A DNA stretch of 64,000 bases from Pseudomonas alcaliphila JAB1 (GTDB lineage: Bacteria; Pseudomonadota; Gammaproteobacteria; Pseudomonadales; Pseudomonadaceae), in the NCBI RefSeq assembly GCF_001941865.1, contig NZ_CP016162.1:1488001-1552000 (forward strand). The letters are read 5' to 3'. The notes under the pieces were generated by a model. The model did no database searches and was not told the DNA's origin. It saw only the letters and a list, made by a program, of their open reading frames with translations. The translations under genes were made by a program, and so were the position numbers. The first letter of the stretch is position 1. Every line of letters begins with the position of its first letter. Below, piece by piece: positions 17,485 to 26,065 of this stretch.

Positions 17485-17918
17485 CAGTAGTCCTCCACCC
17501 GCTCGCCCGGCATCGCGTACTGCACGCGCTGGTAGAGCGGGAACACCGTGCTGTAGCCGGGCACCGGCACCGGGTCGGTGCCCGCCAGGTGTGGGAACAC
17601 GTACATCACCAGGTCGGGGTTCGGCAGGCGCTGGAACTGGCGGTAGATCTCGTTCTGCGCGGTACGGGTGTAGCGCGCCTGCACGCCGGGTGCCGCCTGC
17701 ACGTCGGCCACGGTCAGCGGCCGGCGCAGGCCCTGGCGCGCGTCGAGCAGTTGCCGTGCGGTCTGGCCGCCGCCCGCGCTGCCGCCGGTCTCCTGCTGCC
17801 AGATGTCGAGCATGCTGCTGTCGCCGTGTAGCAGCAGCTTCTCCTTGCTGGTGGCGCAGCCGCCGAGCAAGACGGCCGCCAGCAGCACGGCAGTCGCGTC
17901 AATCCAGGTCCGAAGCAT
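17484..17918 (-). CDS. Conjugative element lipoprotein, TIGR03751 family
   Basis: 144 aa. The lipobox LLGGC gives a lipidated Cys at about residue 21. The mature part has ARQLLDARQGLRRPLTVADV and a C-terminal VFPHLAGTDPVPVPGYSTVF typical of this family. It is probably an outer-membrane core component, comparable to VirB7/TraV. It overlaps the upstream TraB-like gene by 20 bp in another frame and touches the ATPase gene. Confidence 0.88.
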   Translation of the reverse strand: MLRTWIDATAVLLAAVLLGGCATSKEKLLLHGDSSMLDIWQQETGGSAGGGQTARQLLDARQGLRRPLTVADVQAAPGVQARYTRTAQNEIYRQFQRLPNPDLVMYVFPHLAGTDPVPVPGYSTVFPLYQRVQYAMPGERVEDY

Positions 17919-19335
17919 GGGCTTCTCCGATGCGGTGGTTCACCCGACGCCCCTGGGCGTCGTAGTCGATGTCGAGCGGCTGCTCCAGATGCACGGCCAC
18001 CCTGGCGCCGGGCTGCACGTAGACGGCCGCGAAGGCCTGGCCATACAACTTGTTGACCCAATCGGCCATGTCGCGCACACCGCCGGCCAGGATGCGGCCC
18101 ATCGCTTCGTTGCCGCTGATGCCGACGGTGCCCAGCGAGCCGTTGTTGTTGGCGACCACGGCCACGCTGCCGTTGTCGGACTTGATGAGCGAGGCCGCGC
18201 CCGCGCCGGCCGCGGTGATCAGCGCCTGGCTGCCGAGGTACTGCTGCGCGTTGCTGCGCCGCTCGCCGCTGACGCAGGGAATGCCGTAGGGATCGCTGAT
18301 CCAGCCGAGGCCGCCTTGCGTGGCACTCGTCGTGCTGTTGGCGCTGGCTTGCCCGCTGCGCTGGTCCCGGTTGCCGTCCTCGGGCACCGTGCGGATGGTG
18401 CCGTCCTGGAACACGAACGTGACCGAGCGGATTTGCCCGCGCACGCACGACAGCGTCCAGTCGCCCGAGGCCGTGCCGCTGACCACGGCGCCGGCCACGT
18501 CGGGGATGTCGATGCCGTTGGCCGTGAGGTTGTCCGGGCCGATCAGCACCTTGAAGGGGTACGGGTCGTTGACGGTTCCGTCGATCGGCACGCGCCCGAT
18601 CAGCGCCGTCATGGCAATCGACCCCATGAGCGTCGCGTTCGACGGCACGGTGTAGACAGCCTGCGTGGATGCGCCCACCGCGCTGCTGCCAACGTCGGCG
18701 ACGGATTCCACTGCGGCCGACAGGCTTTTCTGGGCCGGCCCGAAGCTCTGGGGAAAGCTCGGCTCCTTGCTGCCTTTCGTGGCGTCGACCTTGGCGTCGT
18801 CGGGCTCGACCCACCGCATGCCGCTGGTGCCGCGCTCGAAGCGCTGGCCGTCACCCTCTTCCAGCCCCAGCCCGACGGGCAGGTCGGACGGGCCACCCTT
18901 GCCGGCAAGGCCGTCCAGTTGCCGCTGCAAGTCCTGCAGCAGACCCTGGGTCTGCTGCCTGTCGCTGGCCACCTGGGTGCGCTCCTGCTCCAGGCGGTTG
19001 CGCTCGCCTTCCAGCGCGCTCTGGATGCGCTGGTCGATCGCGCTTTCCCGCGCCCGCAGGCGCTCGTTCTCGGCCTTGTGCTGCCTGTTGTCGCCGAGCG
19101 CGCTCTGTAGCTCGGTGCGCAACTGCTTGACCTGGGCCACCAGCGTGGCGACGGTATCGCGCGGCGTGTCGCCGGCGATGCCCAGGGCCTTCATCTCCTC
19201 GGGCGTGAGCGTACCGGCCGCGCCCTTGGGCGCGGGCTGGCCGCCGGGGGCGCCGGAGAACAGCTTGATGCCGACGAACACCAGCAGCAGCGCCATCGGG
19301 ATCAGCAGCCACTTGAGCAGCGGATTACTCTTCAT
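17899..19335 (-). CDS. TraB-like T4SS core protein, TIGR03752 family
   Basis: 478 aa. An N-terminal membrane segment (LLIPMALLLVFVGIKLF) is followed by a coiled coil at about residues 65-140, rich in Gln/Arg/Glu. The C-terminal TraB/VirB10-like barrel domain includes TLMGSIAMTALIGRVPIDG and VSGTASGDWTLSCVRGQIRS. VirB10-type proteins span the envelope and gate the channel. It overlaps its neighbours on both sides by 11-20 bp, indicating one transcription unit. Confidence 0.88.
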   Translation of the reverse strand: MKSNPLLKWLLIPMALLLVFVGIKLFSGAPGGQPAPKGAAGTLTPEEMKALGIAGDTPRDTVATLVAQVKQLRTELQSALGDNRQHKAENERLRARESAIDQRIQSALEGERNRLEQERTQVASDRQQTQGLLQDLQRQLDGLAGKGGPSDLPVGLGLEEGDGQRFERGTSGMRWVEPDDAKVDATKGSKEPSFPQSFGPAQKSLSAAVESVADVGSSAVGASTQAVYTVPSNATLMGSIAMTALIGRVPIDGTVNDPYPFKVLIGPDNLTANGIDIPDVAGAVVSGTASGDWTLSCVRGQIRSVTFVFQDGTIRTVPEDGNRDQRSGQASANSTTSATQGGLGWISDPYGIPCVSGERRSNAQQYLGSQALITAAGAGAASLIKSDNGSVAVVANNNGSLGTVGISGNEAMGRILAGGVRDMADWVNKLYGQAFAAVYVQPGARVAVHLEQPLDIDYDAQGRRVNHRIGEAHASDLD

Positions 19336-20239
19336 CGCGCGCTCCTGCGGTCGAGCCGGCCGCGGCGGCCGGCGGCAGGTTCACGGTGGCGTCGATCGGG
19401 CTCAGCGCCGGCAGCAGCGATTCGGCCAGGCCGTGGCCGCGCGTGACCAGGTAGAGCACCGTGGTGTCGGACGGGGTGCCGGCCGGCCCCAGGTTCGGAT
19501 GCTGGAAGGTCGCCGCCACGAAGTTCCCCTGCAGCGCGCGCGGGTCGAGGTCGAGCCAGCGCGCGGCGGTGTTGGTGAGTCGCACGGCCGTCACCCACTG
19601 GTCTTCCAGGCGCCACGCGGCCAGCGCCCGCGCGTGCACCGGCAGCGTCGGCAGCAGGGTGTCCAGCGCGAGGTCGCGGCGCAGGTTCACGCGCCCGATG
19701 CCGGACACCGGCTCGACGGTGCGCAGCGGCGCGTACAGGTTCTGTGCGGCATGGCGCGTCAGCACGATCGGTAGCGGCGTTTCGCGCCGGGGAACCGATT
19801 TGTCTGCGGGCGCATCGGCCTGCGCGTCCGCGCCACTTGCCGCACCGCCGCCGTAGCGCTTGGCGGGGGCTTCCGCTGCCACGATGCGCACCGGCTCCAG
19901 CGGCGCCTGGCCGTCCTGCGCCGGCTCGGCGGCGATGTCGAGCAGGATCAGCGCGCCGGATTCCACGTCCTGCAGTTGCAGCCGCGTTGGCGGAATCGGC
20001 TCGCTCGCCCGCAGGTAGATCGCGCCACCCGTACTCTGCACGCGCAGGTGGTCGCCAACACCGGTCGGCACGCCGACGCGCACATTGCGGTCGATGAAGA
20101 CCACGCGCTCCTGGCCGACCACCAGCGGCAGCGGCAGGGGCAGCCGCTCCCAGCGCAGGATTTCCACGGCCTGGCTGGCCGGCACGAAACCGAGGGTCAG
20201 CAGGACGGCGGCCAGGGCCGACAAGACGACGGACTTCAT
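19325..20239 (-). CDS. Integrating conjugative element protein, TIGR03749 family (TraK-like)
   Basis: 304 aa from the ATG at 20239. A signal peptide (SALAAVLLTLGFVPASQA) precedes EILRWERLPLPLPLVVGQERVVFIDRNVRVG and a later TRHAAQNLYAPLR. This matches the DUF3438/TIGR03749 family, which occupies the VirB9/TraK position of G-type systems. The start overlaps the stop of the upstream gene by 4 bp. Confidence 0.87.
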   Translation of the reverse strand: MKSVVLSALAAVLLTLGFVPASQAVEILRWERLPLPLPLVVGQERVVFIDRNVRVGVPTGVGDHLRVQSTGGAIYLRASEPIPPTRLQLQDVESGALILLDIAAEPAQDGQAPLEPVRIVAAEAPAKRYGGGAASGADAQADAPADKSVPRRETPLPIVLTRHAAQNLYAPLRTVEPVSGIGRVNLRRDLALDTLLPTLPVHARALAAWRLEDQWVTAVRLTNTAARWLDLDPRALQGNFVAATFQHPNLGPAGTPSDTTVLYLVTRGHGLAESLLPALSPIDATVNLPPAAAAGSTAGARDEE

Positions 20240-20934
20240 GGGGAGCCTCCCTGCAGGCGGCCGGAGGCGTTGGCGGGCGTGCCGGCCCGGGTCGGCGTGG
20301 GCGTCGGCGGTGGTTCGATGCGCTGGGGTGCGCTGGCGTAGCAGTCCAGCGCCAGGCCGAAGGGGTTGCGCTCGGGGTCGATGTCCAGCCGGACGACCTT
20401 GATGGGGTAGCGCACCAGGGCGCGCTTGACCTGCTCGGAGCCGTAGTATTCGTCCGCGCTCACGTCGAGCGTGACGATCCAATCGCGGTCGGAGACCACC
20501 TTGACGCGCGTGGCCGGATTGTCGCCGTAGCCGCGGCCGGGAATCTCGTAGATGCCGCGCACGCGCTGACGCAACTCGCCCCTGGCACGCCGGTACTCGT
20601 AGTCCTGCTGCAGGAAGGCCCGGCAGCTCGGCGTCAGGTAGGCCGACAGCGCGCGCAGGTTGCGTGGATAGTCCTCTTCGCCGCTCGTGGGCCAGCGCTG
20701 TACCTGCTGCCAGATGTAGAAGGTGAAGGCATACACGCTCTCGGGCGGCACCTCCCACCACTTGCGCGTGCTGCCCGAGCGCAGGTCCGGCGGCACATGG
20801 ATGGTGAGACTCTTCGGCGCAGTCCACCAACCGAAGCCGAGCAGCAGCACCACCGCGAACAGCGCGCCGGCGCCCAGGCGCAGCGTCCTCACGTGCGCCT
20901 GCAGGTGCGCAACCTCGTTCCTGAAACGGCTCAT
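20236..20934 (-). CDS. TraE-like protein, TIGR03746 family (DUF2895)
   Basis: 232 aa from the ATG at 20934. A single N-terminal membrane anchor (LGAGALFAVVLLLGFGWW) is followed by a VirB8/TraE-like periplasmic domain containing YAFTFYIWQQVQRWP and GYGDNPATRVKVVSDRDW. The Pro/Thr-rich C-terminus is low complexity. VirB8-type proteins nucleate T4SS assembly at the inner membrane. ATGA overlaps occur with both neighbours. Confidence 0.87.
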   Translation of the reverse strand: MSRFRNEVAHLQAHVRTLRLGAGALFAVVLLLGFGWWTAPKSLTIHVPPDLRSGSTRKWWEVPPESVYAFTFYIWQQVQRWPTSGEEDYPRNLRALSAYLTPSCRAFLQQDYEYRRARGELRQRVRGIYEIPGRGYGDNPATRVKVVSDRDWIVTLDVSADEYYGSEQVKRALVRYPIKVVRLDIDPERNPFGLALDCYASAPQRIEPPPTPTPTRAGTPANASGRLQGGSP

Positions 20935-21341
20935 GGCGCCCCTCGATCGGCATTGCGCCGGGTCGTCCAGTAGCCCGAGCGGGTAATGAGGCGCTGCCAG
21001 CCCAGCAGCGCTGCCAGCGCCGGGTGCCGCAGGGCCAGCCGCCACTGGAGCTGCCGGTATAGCCAGGTCTCGGGCCGGCCGCGCTTCTGTGCGCGCAGGA
21101 AGCCGCCGCCGATGAAGACGCCCAGCGCGATACCGGCGACGATCAGCGTGGGCACCATGGCGATGCTGTGCGTGAGCCAGGCCAGCGGCACGCCGAGCGC
21201 GAACCCGGCGGCGGCCGACAGGCCGGCGCAGATCCACAACTCGTCGGCGGTCAACCCGCGCACGACCACCGGCTGGCGGTTCAGCCGGTGCGGCAGGAAG
21301 GTCACCAGCGTGTCGCGCGGGGTCTCCGCAGGGACGGCCAT
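20931..21341 (-). CDS. TIGR03750 family ICE membrane protein (DUF3487)
   Basis: 136 aa. The N-terminal signature LPHRLNRQPVVVRGLTADEL is followed by two membrane helices (about residues 33-75) and the conserved end GWQRLITRSGYWTTRR. TraL/VirB3-like inner-membrane component by position. It overlaps the TIGR03746 gene by 4 bp. Confidence 0.87.
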   Translation of the reverse strand: MAVPAETPRDTLVTFLPHRLNRQPVVVRGLTADELWICAGLSAAAGFALGVPLAWLTHSIAMVPTLIVAGIALGVFIGGGFLRAQKRGRPETWLYRQLQWRLALRHPALAALLGWQRLITRSGYWTTRRNADRGAP

Positions 21342-21353
21342 CGCTTGCCGCCC

Positions 21354-21722
21354 TCACAGCACGCCGGTGGCCTCGGTGAGCAGCCAGATGCCCACCACCA
21401 GCAGGATCGCGCCCACGGCGACCGTCAGGCCGAACTGCCCCCAGGTGGCGCGGCCGGCGTGGATCTCCGAGTAGCGGGTGTAGGCGTGGTAGCAGACGCC
21501 GACGAACATCGAGGCGACCACGAGCAGCGCGATCAGCAGCACGATGTCGTAGCCGTAGTTCTGCAGGGTCTGCAGGATGCCGCTGCCCTGGCCGCGCGAT
21601 GGGTCTTCCATGGTCGGCAGGCCCTGCGCGAACGCGGATGGCGGCAGCCCCAAGAGCGCCAGCGGCAGCAGCGGCGCGGCGATGCGGGACGGAATGCGAT
21701 GGGATGTCGTTGGCGTGTTCAT
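21354..21722 (-). CDS. TIGR03745 family ICE protein (DUF2976), pilin-like
   Basis: 122 aa from the ATG at 21722. A signal peptide (LLPLALLGLPPSAFAQG) is followed by two hydrophobic helices (DIVLLIALLVVASMFVGVCY and LTVAVGAILLVVGIWLLT) separated by a short polar loop. This is the two-helix layout of VirB2/TraA-type pilins, though the pilin role is inferred. A 22-bp gap separates it from the upstream gene. Confidence 0.85.
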   Translation of the reverse strand: MNTPTTSHRIPSRIAAPLLPLALLGLPPSAFAQGLPTMEDPSRGQGSGILQTLQNYGYDIVLLIALLVVASMFVGVCYHAYTRYSEIHAGRATWGQFGLTVAVGAILLVVGIWLLTEATGVL

Positions 21723-21744
21723 GGCGTATGGCCCTTCGTGACGG

Positions 21745-21984
21745 TCAGGAGAGGAGGAAGAAGGCCAGCACCAGGTACATCGCCACGAAGCGCACGACGA
21801 CGGCGAGGAACTGACGTTCAGTGATGCGGTGCTCGGCCCAGCCGACATAGGCGGTGCGCATGGCCCACACGCCCCACAGCAGCAACACGGCGAACACGAA
21901 GCCCAGCACCACGGCGGAGACGGCCGAAGGCGCAAAGCCGCCGTTGGCCTGGAAGGCGGCGACCTGATCGGCAGAGGGCGTCAT
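21745..21984 (-). CDS. TIGR03758 family ICE membrane protein (DUF3262)
   Basis: 79 aa with two membrane segments. It starts MTPSADQVAAFQANGGF, the family signature, and contains LGFVFAVLLLWGVWAMRTAY and FVAMYLVLAFFLLS. The start overlaps the RAQPRD gene stop by 4 bp. Its precise role in the pilus or channel is unknown. Confidence 0.85.
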   Translation of the reverse strand: MTPSADQVAAFQANGGFAPSAVSAVVLGFVFAVLLLWGVWAMRTAYVGWAEHRITERQFLAVVVRFVAMYLVLAFFLLS

Positions 21985-22346
21985 GGCGACGGTTCCTCGT
22001 CGTCGGCGCGCTCGCGGCGGACGTAATCGCCGGCCAGCGGGACGGGATCGCGCGGCTGGGCGCGCTGGGGCACGAGGTAGTCCTGCAGGCCGGTGCGAAC
22101 GCGCTGCAGGTCGGCGCGCAGCCGGGCGTAGTCGAAGTGGTAGCGGGCGCGCGCCTGCGGGGCGGTGCTGGTGGCGTGCTCGACCAGTCGGTCGATCAGG
22201 TCGAGCTGGCGCGCGAGCGCGGCGAGCTGCTCGTGTTCAGCGGTGGCATCGCCGGCCGATGCGGGCGATACGCCGGCCAGCGCGATGATCAGCGCCAAGG
22301 CCGGCACACGGCGGCAAGGGGTCATCGGGTTGCCATGGGGTGTCAT
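21981..22346 (-). CDS. RAQPRD family integrative conjugative element protein (TIGR01690)
   Basis: About 121 aa from the ATG at 22346; a start at 22325 is also possible. A signal peptide (VPALALIIALAGVSPASA) is followed by a helical region and the family-defining sequence QRAQPRDPVPLAGDYVRR. It is the first surviving gene of this T4SS segment. The genes that normally precede it (TIGR03747 membrane protein and TraD coupling ATPase) are missing from the window, and an ISL3 remnant starts about 110 bp upstream. Confidence 0.88.
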   Translation of the reverse strand: MTPHGNPMTPCRRVPALALIIALAGVSPASAGDATAEHEQLAALARQLDLIDRLVEHATSTAPQARARYHFDYARLRADLQRVRTGLQDYLVPQRAQPRDPVPLAGDYVRRERADDEEPSP

Positions 22347-22454
22347 CACGCCGTTCCACAGTCGTTTGGATGGCGGGATGCTGCGGTGGTCGGCTGGAAC
22401 CTGCCGCAAACAATCGGAACGGGCTGCGAACCGGATTCACGTAATCTACTTCGT

Positions 22455-23181
22455 AGAGTGCCAAGCTAGCGCTTGCCGTGTCCGGCGTGCCCTGCGCCGG
22501 AGCAGCCAATCCACGACCGGGGCGAGCGCCGTTGGCAGCACCTGCACTTCTTCCAGTTTCGCGTCTCATCGATGCCCACCGCCGTGGGTGGGGTGCACGC
22601 AGTGAACTTCAGCGCGGCGCGGCGGCCGGGTGTGGACGAGACTAACGCCCGTCGCGGCCAGCGCTCTACGTGACGTTGTTCCATAATACCGATGCGCGGC
22701 GCTTGCTGTTCGCCACGCCGGGCCGGGATGCCCAGACCTTTGCGACGTTCGCAGCCGATCTGCGTGCGTATGGTGGCGAGCCCGACGCGATCACCGACAT
22801 TGGCATCGACTGCCCAGGGCCTTCCAGGCGGGCGCGGCCAAGCAGCATCCGCAGGCGCGCCTCGCCTTCGATCCATTTCATGTGGTGGCGCTGGCCAGTC
22901 GGGCGCTCGACCAGGTTCGGCGTGCGGAAGTGAAGCTCGCGCCGGAGCTAAAAGGCAGTCGTTGGGCGTTGCTCAAGCGCGCGGCGCACTGGTATCGCAA
23001 ACAGATCGACACCATGCATTGGCTGCAGCGCAGCGGCCTGAAGACAGCACGTGCCTTGCGCCTGAAAGAGGCATTGCGCCAACTCTATCAAGCACGCCAC
23101 GCCGTTAGCCCTGCTCGACGGCTGGATCTCGTGGGCACGTCGCTGCCGGCTGTGGACGAATGGCTTCGCCTTCGCTCCTGA
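22455..23181 (+). pseudogene. ISL3-family transposase remnant
   Basis: Scrambled fragments of an ISL3 transposase. CPACPAPEQPIHDRGERRWQ and HLHFFQFRV near 22473-22565 resemble the N-terminal zinc-binding region. After a deletion, 22673-22800 reads DARRLLFATPGRDAQTFATF. A frame change near 22810 leads to FDPFHVVALASRALDQVRR and HWYRKQIDTMHWLQRSGLKT. The rest of the catalytic domain is missing. It separates the ICE transfer genes from the cargo and marks an old rearrangement. Confidence 0.75.
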
Positions 23182-23186
23182 TGCCC

Positions 23187-24722
23187 CTCTCGTGAACTCA
23201 AGTCCGACAGGCATATAGAACATTAGATTTTCCGGAAAACAGGCGTTTTTTTGCCAATTTCCCGGATTTATACCTATTTTTTTGCTCAATTTCCGATTTT
23301 CAGGCGTAATACGGCCATGCGTTTCAGGTTCCACGCCAGGCACACCAGCGTCCATTCGCCGCTGACCTTTTTCATTCCACGCAGCGAGAATTGCCGAAAG
23401 CCCAGCACCGACTTGATGATGCCGAACACCGGCTCCACCGTTTGCTTGCGCAACGCATACCGCGCACGACCCACCTTGGTTTTCAGCTTGTGCGCCATGT
23501 GCTGCGCCGGGGTGGCGTCGGCGGCCAAGGCCGGTGGCTCGGTGAAGCGCGCGCAGGGCGAGGGGTGATGCTCCTCTCGCTTGACCGCCATCAGCGGCTC
23601 GATGCTGCTCGCGGTGCAGGCGTTGGAATTGGCGGCGCGGTAGTAGCCGCTATCAGTCAGCAGTTCGCTGGGCTTGCCCAGCGTGGCGGGTAATTCGGCC
23701 AGTTGTGCCAGCATCGGCACGACTTGTTCCTTGTCGTTGCAGGCCTGGGTGACGGCTGGCGCCACCACCAGCATGCTGGTCGTATCCACCGCTGCCTGGG
23801 CGTTGTAGGCCTGTTCGAAGCCGCCGCCGGATACCGGCATGATGCGCGAGTCTTCATCGGTCAGGTTGATCTGATCTTTGGCCGTCGGCCCCGCAATGGG
23901 TGGCTTGGGGGCTTTGCCGCGTGGTTTCTTGCCACTGGCTTTGGCCTTTTCCTCCCGCTGCGCCAGCTTGGCCTGATACTCAGCTTGCTCCTTGGCGAAG
24001 CGCGCCTTGGCACGGGCTTGGATCTTGCTCTTCGCCTCGGCCATGGCCGCCAGGCGGGTTTCACGGCGAGCGATTTCCTCTGGCAGATTCATGCCGTCCG
24101 GGACGGCCGATTGATCCGCCTGCTCGGCCAGGGCGAATAGCGTCTGCACTTCGCTCTTGAGCTGATTTTCGAGTTGTTCGATATGCCCATGGGACAGCGC
24201 GCTATGGCGCGATGCGTTGGCGTGGATCTTGGTGCCATCCAGACTGATCGTGCCCAGCGTGAGCAGGCGCATTTCCTGCGCCATTTGCAGTACCTGCACG
24301 AACAGGCCGGCCAGTTCGTCGAGAAAGCGGCGGCGGAAGCTGGCCAGGGTATCGTGATCGGGATGAGCGTCAGCGGCGATGAAGCGGAAGGCCACCGAGT
24401 CATGGGTGGCGCGCTCGATCTTGCGGCTGGAGAACACGCCGGTGGCGTAGCCATAGATCAGCAGGGCCAGCAGCATCGACGGGTGATAGGCGCTACTGCC
24501 ACGCCCGGCGTACGCTTTCTCCAGCGCGCTAAGATCACACCCGTCGACGACTTCGACGATAAAGCGAGCCAGGTGATTTTCCGGCAGCCAGTCTTCGATG
24601 GAGGGCGGCAACAGGTAGCTGGTGTGGCGATCGACTGGGCGGAAACGGCTCATGCTGGGTCTCGCTAAGGGCAGGCCGCCATGATCGCAGAAAACCATGG
24701 GAAAGACCGACAGGCTGCTAGC
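23187..24722 (-). mobile_element. IS1182-family element, probably one complete end only
   Basis: The tnp-start side ends in the inverted-repeat sequence AAGACCGACAGGCTG (plus strand, within 24703-24719), followed by CTAG. The other side (23190-23245) carries the right-end pattern TTTTCCGGAAAA and ATGTTCTAT when read on the minus strand. It lacks the expected outer repeat, so it seems clipped by the neighbouring ISL3 remnant. The same right-end pattern recurs intact at 27236-27303 and, inverted, at 29912-29960. Confidence 0.55.
23286..24653 (-). CDS. IS1182-family transposase
   Basis: 455 aa from the ATG at 24653. The N-terminal DUF772 domain (MSRFRPVDRHTSYLLPPSIE, DWLPENHLARF, YHPSMLLALLIYGYATGVFS) is followed by a Lys/Ala-rich linker. 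The DDE catalytic part has ISLDGTKIHANASRHSALS, LLTDSGYYRAAN and the C-terminal VEPVFGIIKSVLGFRQFSLRG with the Glu. The frame is uninterrupted and of normal length, so the protein may be active even though one element end looks incomplete. Confidence 0.9.
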   Translation of the reverse strand: MSRFRPVDRHTSYLLPPSIEDWLPENHLARFIVEVVDGCDLSALEKAYAGRGSSAYHPSMLLALLIYGYATGVFSSRKIERATHDSVAFRFIAADAHPDHDTLASFRRRFLDELAGLFVQVLQMAQEMRLLTLGTISLDGTKIHANASRHSALSHGHIEQLENQLKSEVQTLFALAEQADQSAVPDGMNLPEEIARRETRLAAMAEAKSKIQARAKARFAKEQAEYQAKLAQREEKAKASGKKPRGKAPKPPIAGPTAKDQINLTDEDSRIMPVSGGGFEQAYNAQAAVDTTSMLVVAPAVTQACNDKEQVVPMLAQLAELPATLGKPSELLTDSGYYRAANSNACTASSIEPLMAVKREEHHPSPCARFTEPPALAADATPAQHMAHKLKTKVGRARYALRKQTVEPVFGIIKSVLGFRQFSLRGMKKVSGEWTLVCLAWNLKRMAVLRLKIGN

Positions 24723-24756
24723 GATCGGATTCGAGTGATTTAGAGTTCCCGGCTCA

Positions 24757-25674
24757 CTAAATGCTCCCGCCAAAGCTCTGCAGCAACATTATCAGCACGG
24801 TCAGAGTCAGAAAACCCAGGAGTGAGCTGGCGATCACCTGACTTGAGACGAAACGCGGTTCGGCATCGAATTCGGTTGCCAGGATTATCGTGAAGACAGC
24901 AGTGGGCATGGCCGCCATAACAATGAATGTATGCTGTGCAACACCTTCCAGACCCAACAGCTCACTGACCAGGTAGGCCAAGACGGCGCTGCCAATGAGC
25001 CTCAGGCCGAGTGCCGCCAATAGGCTGGCACCCCGGTCCAGGGCTACGCCTTTCTCAAGCTGGAAGCCCAGAATTAGCAGCATGATCGGAATTGAGGCCT
25101 GGCCCAGCATCTCTAAAGGCTGAGCGAGCGCGAGCGGCAGGGTTGTATCCGTGACGCGAAGCAGAAAGGCCAGCCCGATCGCCCATACTACCGGCAGCTT
25201 CAGGGTTTGTTTGAGGGGGCCGAGCCCCGCATTGTGGCTGCGCGCCGCGATGAAGACTCCCAGCGACCAGCCCAGGATGGCCTGGGATGCAAAAATGATG
25301 ACCGCGACAGCAAGGCCTTCCTGGCCAAAGGCGAGCAGGGCCACAGGTAGGCCCATGTTGCCGGCGTTGGGAAATGCCGTGGCAAGCATAAACCCACTCT
25401 GCATGGGACGGTTGTGACCAAGGCTGCGGCTGAGCAGCGCGCTGACGGCCACCAGGCTGATGCTCATGAGCAGGATCGCGCCAACGATCCGTCCGGTCGC
25501 CTCCAACGGCAGGCTCGCATTAAGCAGAGAGTCCAGCACCAGCGCAGGTGATAGCAGGTATAGCATCATCTGGCTGAAAGGGGCCGCAGGGATATTGCGC
25601 CAGCGTTTGAGTCCGGCACCGGCCGCCGCGACAATCAGTATTGGCAGGATGACGTTGAAAAAAACGTTAGTCAC
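24757..25674 (-). CDS. AEC-family (auxin efflux carrier type) permease
   Basis: 305 aa, about 10 hydrophobic segments throughout. It starts NVFFNVILPILIVAAAGAGL and has the conserved Asn/Pro helix TAFPNAGNMGLPVALLAFG in the first half, with a second repeat after residue 160. AEC proteins move small organic acids across the inner membrane, so export or uptake of a carboxylate is likely but unproven. It lies between IS elements next to a truncated sigma-54-type activator gene, with no other pathway gene, so it looks like stranded cargo. Confidence 0.85.
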   Translation of the reverse strand: MTNVFFNVILPILIVAAAGAGLKRWRNIPAAPFSQMMLYLLSPALVLDSLLNASLPLEATGRIVGAILLMSISLVAVSALLSRSLGHNRPMQSGFMLATAFPNAGNMGLPVALLAFGQEGLAVAVIIFASQAILGWSLGVFIAARSHNAGLGPLKQTLKLPVVWAIGLAFLLRVTDTTLPLALAQPLEMLGQASIPIMLLILGFQLEKGVALDRGASLLAALGLRLIGSAVLAYLVSELLGLEGVAQHTFIVMAAMPTAVFTIILATEFDAEPRFVSSQVIASSLLGFLTLTVLIMLLQSFGGSI

Positions 25675-25769
25675 AAGACGAAAGACCTCGGCCGAAGTTG
25701 CAGGAGCGCAGGGAAAATCTGGGAATCTTCAGTGGCGCTCAACAGAGGCTTCTCAGCCGTGCAGTTGCG

Positions 25770-26051
25770 CTAGCGGGTAATGAACGTGTGAGAAGATACG
25801 TGAGTCCATGATTCCGTGAAAGCAGCCTTGTCCAGACCGTGCCTTTTTATTTTATTGTAGAGGGTTTTACGAGGCAGCCCGAGCTGCAGCATGGTGTGCT
25901 TTATACTCCCGTGGCAACTGTTAAGGGCGCTCACCAGTGCGAGCGCTCGAGCATAGGAAGAATAAAGGTTCTTCGCGGATTCTGGGGAAAGAGCGCGTTG
26001 ACAGGCAGGGAAGTGGGTAAATTGGCAGTCGCTCAACATCCCAACCCCCAC
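25770..26051 (-). pseudogene. NtrC/DctD-type regulator, C-terminal Fis-type HTH fragment
   Basis: Only the last ~60 codons are recognisable: LALVSALNSCHGSIKHTMLQ then LGLPRKTLYNKIKRHGL, the Fis-like helix-turn-helix that ends sigma-54-dependent activators such as DctD. The receiver and AAA+ domains are missing, and the frame runs into DNA adjoining an ISL3-type element at about 26050. It lies upstream of the AEC permease gene on the same strand, so it may once have regulated it. As it stands it cannot activate sigma-54. Confidence 0.7.
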
Positions 26052-26065
26052 ACCCTGCTGTCGCC

